Assembly (NCBI GenBank): GCA_913054335.1
Contig: CAJXHL010000008.1
Span: forward strand, 1 to 36,616
Direction: 5' to 3'
DNA length: 36,616 nucleotides
Origin: an uncultured Gammaproteobacteria bacterium
GTDB lineage: Bacteria > Pseudomonadota > Gammaproteobacteria > PS1 > Pseudothioglobaceae
The notes beneath the pieces are model-generated. The model did no database searches. It saw only the letters and a list, made by a program, of their open reading frames with translations, and was not told the origin of the DNA. Shown in pieces: positions 36,283 through 36,616 of the stretch; the first letter of the stretch is position 1; each line of letters opens with the position of its first letter. A program made the position numbers and the translations under genes.

Positions 36283-36616
36283 TTAACTACCAGTTGGTTC
36301 TTGACAAGAAAAGAACGAGTCCCATCTTCTAGGTGAGAAATCTGTGCCGTTTGAGACTTGTGGACCTACATTGTACAAATTACCCGCCGCAATCGCTGCT
36401 TTGAATTTAGCAATATTAGCATCGGACAAATTCAACCTAGCTTTACAAGAATGGTAGGCTTCAAAAGTAGCAAGCTCTGCAGCCAGTTTGGCTGCCAATT
36501 CTGCAGCTTGTTGTTTATCTAATTCAAGCGCTGCAGCCAGTTTGGCTGCCAATTCTGCGAGAGCTTTTCTTGCTTCGAAGGCAGCAAGATTTTTAGCGGC
36601 TAAGGCACGTTCTGCA
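36283..36616 (-). CDS. Partial alanine-rich repeat protein of unknown function (C-terminal end)
   Basis: The track starts at a TTG at 36552, but the frame stays open to the window edge, so this is the C-terminal 110 residues of a longer protein. The visible N-terminal part is alanine/leucine/lysine-rich and predicted helical, with an 18-residue period built on 'AELAAKLAA'. The underlying DNA has a 28-base exact repeat (36477-36504 and 36531-36558, 54 bases apart). The last 55 residues are not repetitive and hold two cysteines ('YHSCKARLNLS' and 'FFSCQEPTGS'). I recognise no family. A coiled-coil or surface protein with a small C-terminal domain is possible. It ends 24 bases from a terminator. 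Confidence 0.65.
   Translation of the reverse strand, partial: AERALAAKNLAAFEARKALAELAAKLAAALELDKQQAAELAAKLAAELATFEAYHSCKARLNLSDANIAKFKAAIAAGNLYNVGPQVSNGTDFSPRRWDSFFSCQEPTGS
36477..36558. repeat. 28-bp exact direct repeat, 54-bp period
   Basis: Two identical 28-base copies (36477-36504, 36531-36558) begin CTGCAGCCAGTTTGGCTGCC. The 54-base spacing equals 18 codons, so copies can be gained or lost in frame. More diverged copies may continue beyond the window edge. Confidence 0.85.

Noticed and set aside
1-36616. CRISPR array, prophage or restriction/defence system
   Set aside because: No regularly spaced repeats, integrase, phage structural or defence genes are visible; the window is mostly housekeeping genes.

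Overview
The window is AT-rich, densely coding bacterial DNA, and almost every gene is a housekeeping gene of gammaproteobacterial type (hda, bamC, ccmI, a split hisI/hisE next to tatABC, a DUF3108 gene after purN). The AT bias, the compact overlapping genes, a trimethylamine monooxygenase and an ammonium-transport module point to a marine gammaproteobacterium, perhaps of the SUP05/Thioglobus kind. That placement is inference: no taxonomic marker or sulfur-oxidation gene is present.

Layout. 1-1.2 kb: two small secreted or membrane proteins on the minus strand (one with a DM13 domain), then a palindrome-rich gap. 1.2-4.3 kb: the start of a division/cell-wall cluster (rsmH-ftsL-ftsI) that stops early and runs into convergent dnaG (4.3-6.1 kb). 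6.1-10.7 kb: an LpxL-type acyltransferase, rpsO with its terminator, prfB, gor, a repeat-bearing gap and a secreted thermonuclease-like protein. 10.7-13.0 kb: hisI-hisE-tatA-tatB-tatC. 13.0-17.0 kb: a nitrogen region with trimethylamine monooxygenase (tmm), a NasT-like ANTAR regulator, amtB and a PII gene. 17.1-26.2 kb, all minus strand: a divergent NAD-dependent DNA ligase, bamC, dapA, a MITE-like element, trmD, dapE, ccmI and ccmF. 26.4-29.4 kb: tRNA-Leu(UAG), a second MITE-like element, cysG, hda, pgsA. 29.4-32.0 kb: purM, a third MITE-like element, purN, a DUF3108 gene. 32.0-36.2 kb: uvrA, divergent pyrH-frr and a bidirectional terminator. The edge holds the C-terminus of an alanine-rich repeat protein.

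Two things stand out. First, the PII-amtB transcript has a leader with a strong intrinsic terminator just before the ribosome binding site. Two candidate hexanucleotide-loop hairpins (AnnGnn loops) precede or overlap it, which is the layout expected of an ANTAR antitermination target, and a NasT-like ANTAR gene lies immediately downstream of amtB. That regulator has Asn at the phospho-acceptor position, and the PII protein has Phe instead of the uridylylated Tyr51. Together these suggest an ammonium-uptake module regulated by RNA antitermination rather than by classical covalent modification. Second, three related non-autonomous elements (293, 105 and 269 bp) share terminal inverted repeats beginning GAGACC-type and 5-bp flanking duplications. 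One of them splits the purM/purN junction, and removing it restores a tight purM-purN arrangement.

Other departures from the expected: prfB lacks the programmed frameshift, the acyltransferase has lost the Glu of its HX4E motif, the ligase lacks several residues normally conserved in LigA, and several conserved operons (dcw, ccm, rpsP-trmD, tsf-pyrH) are broken up.
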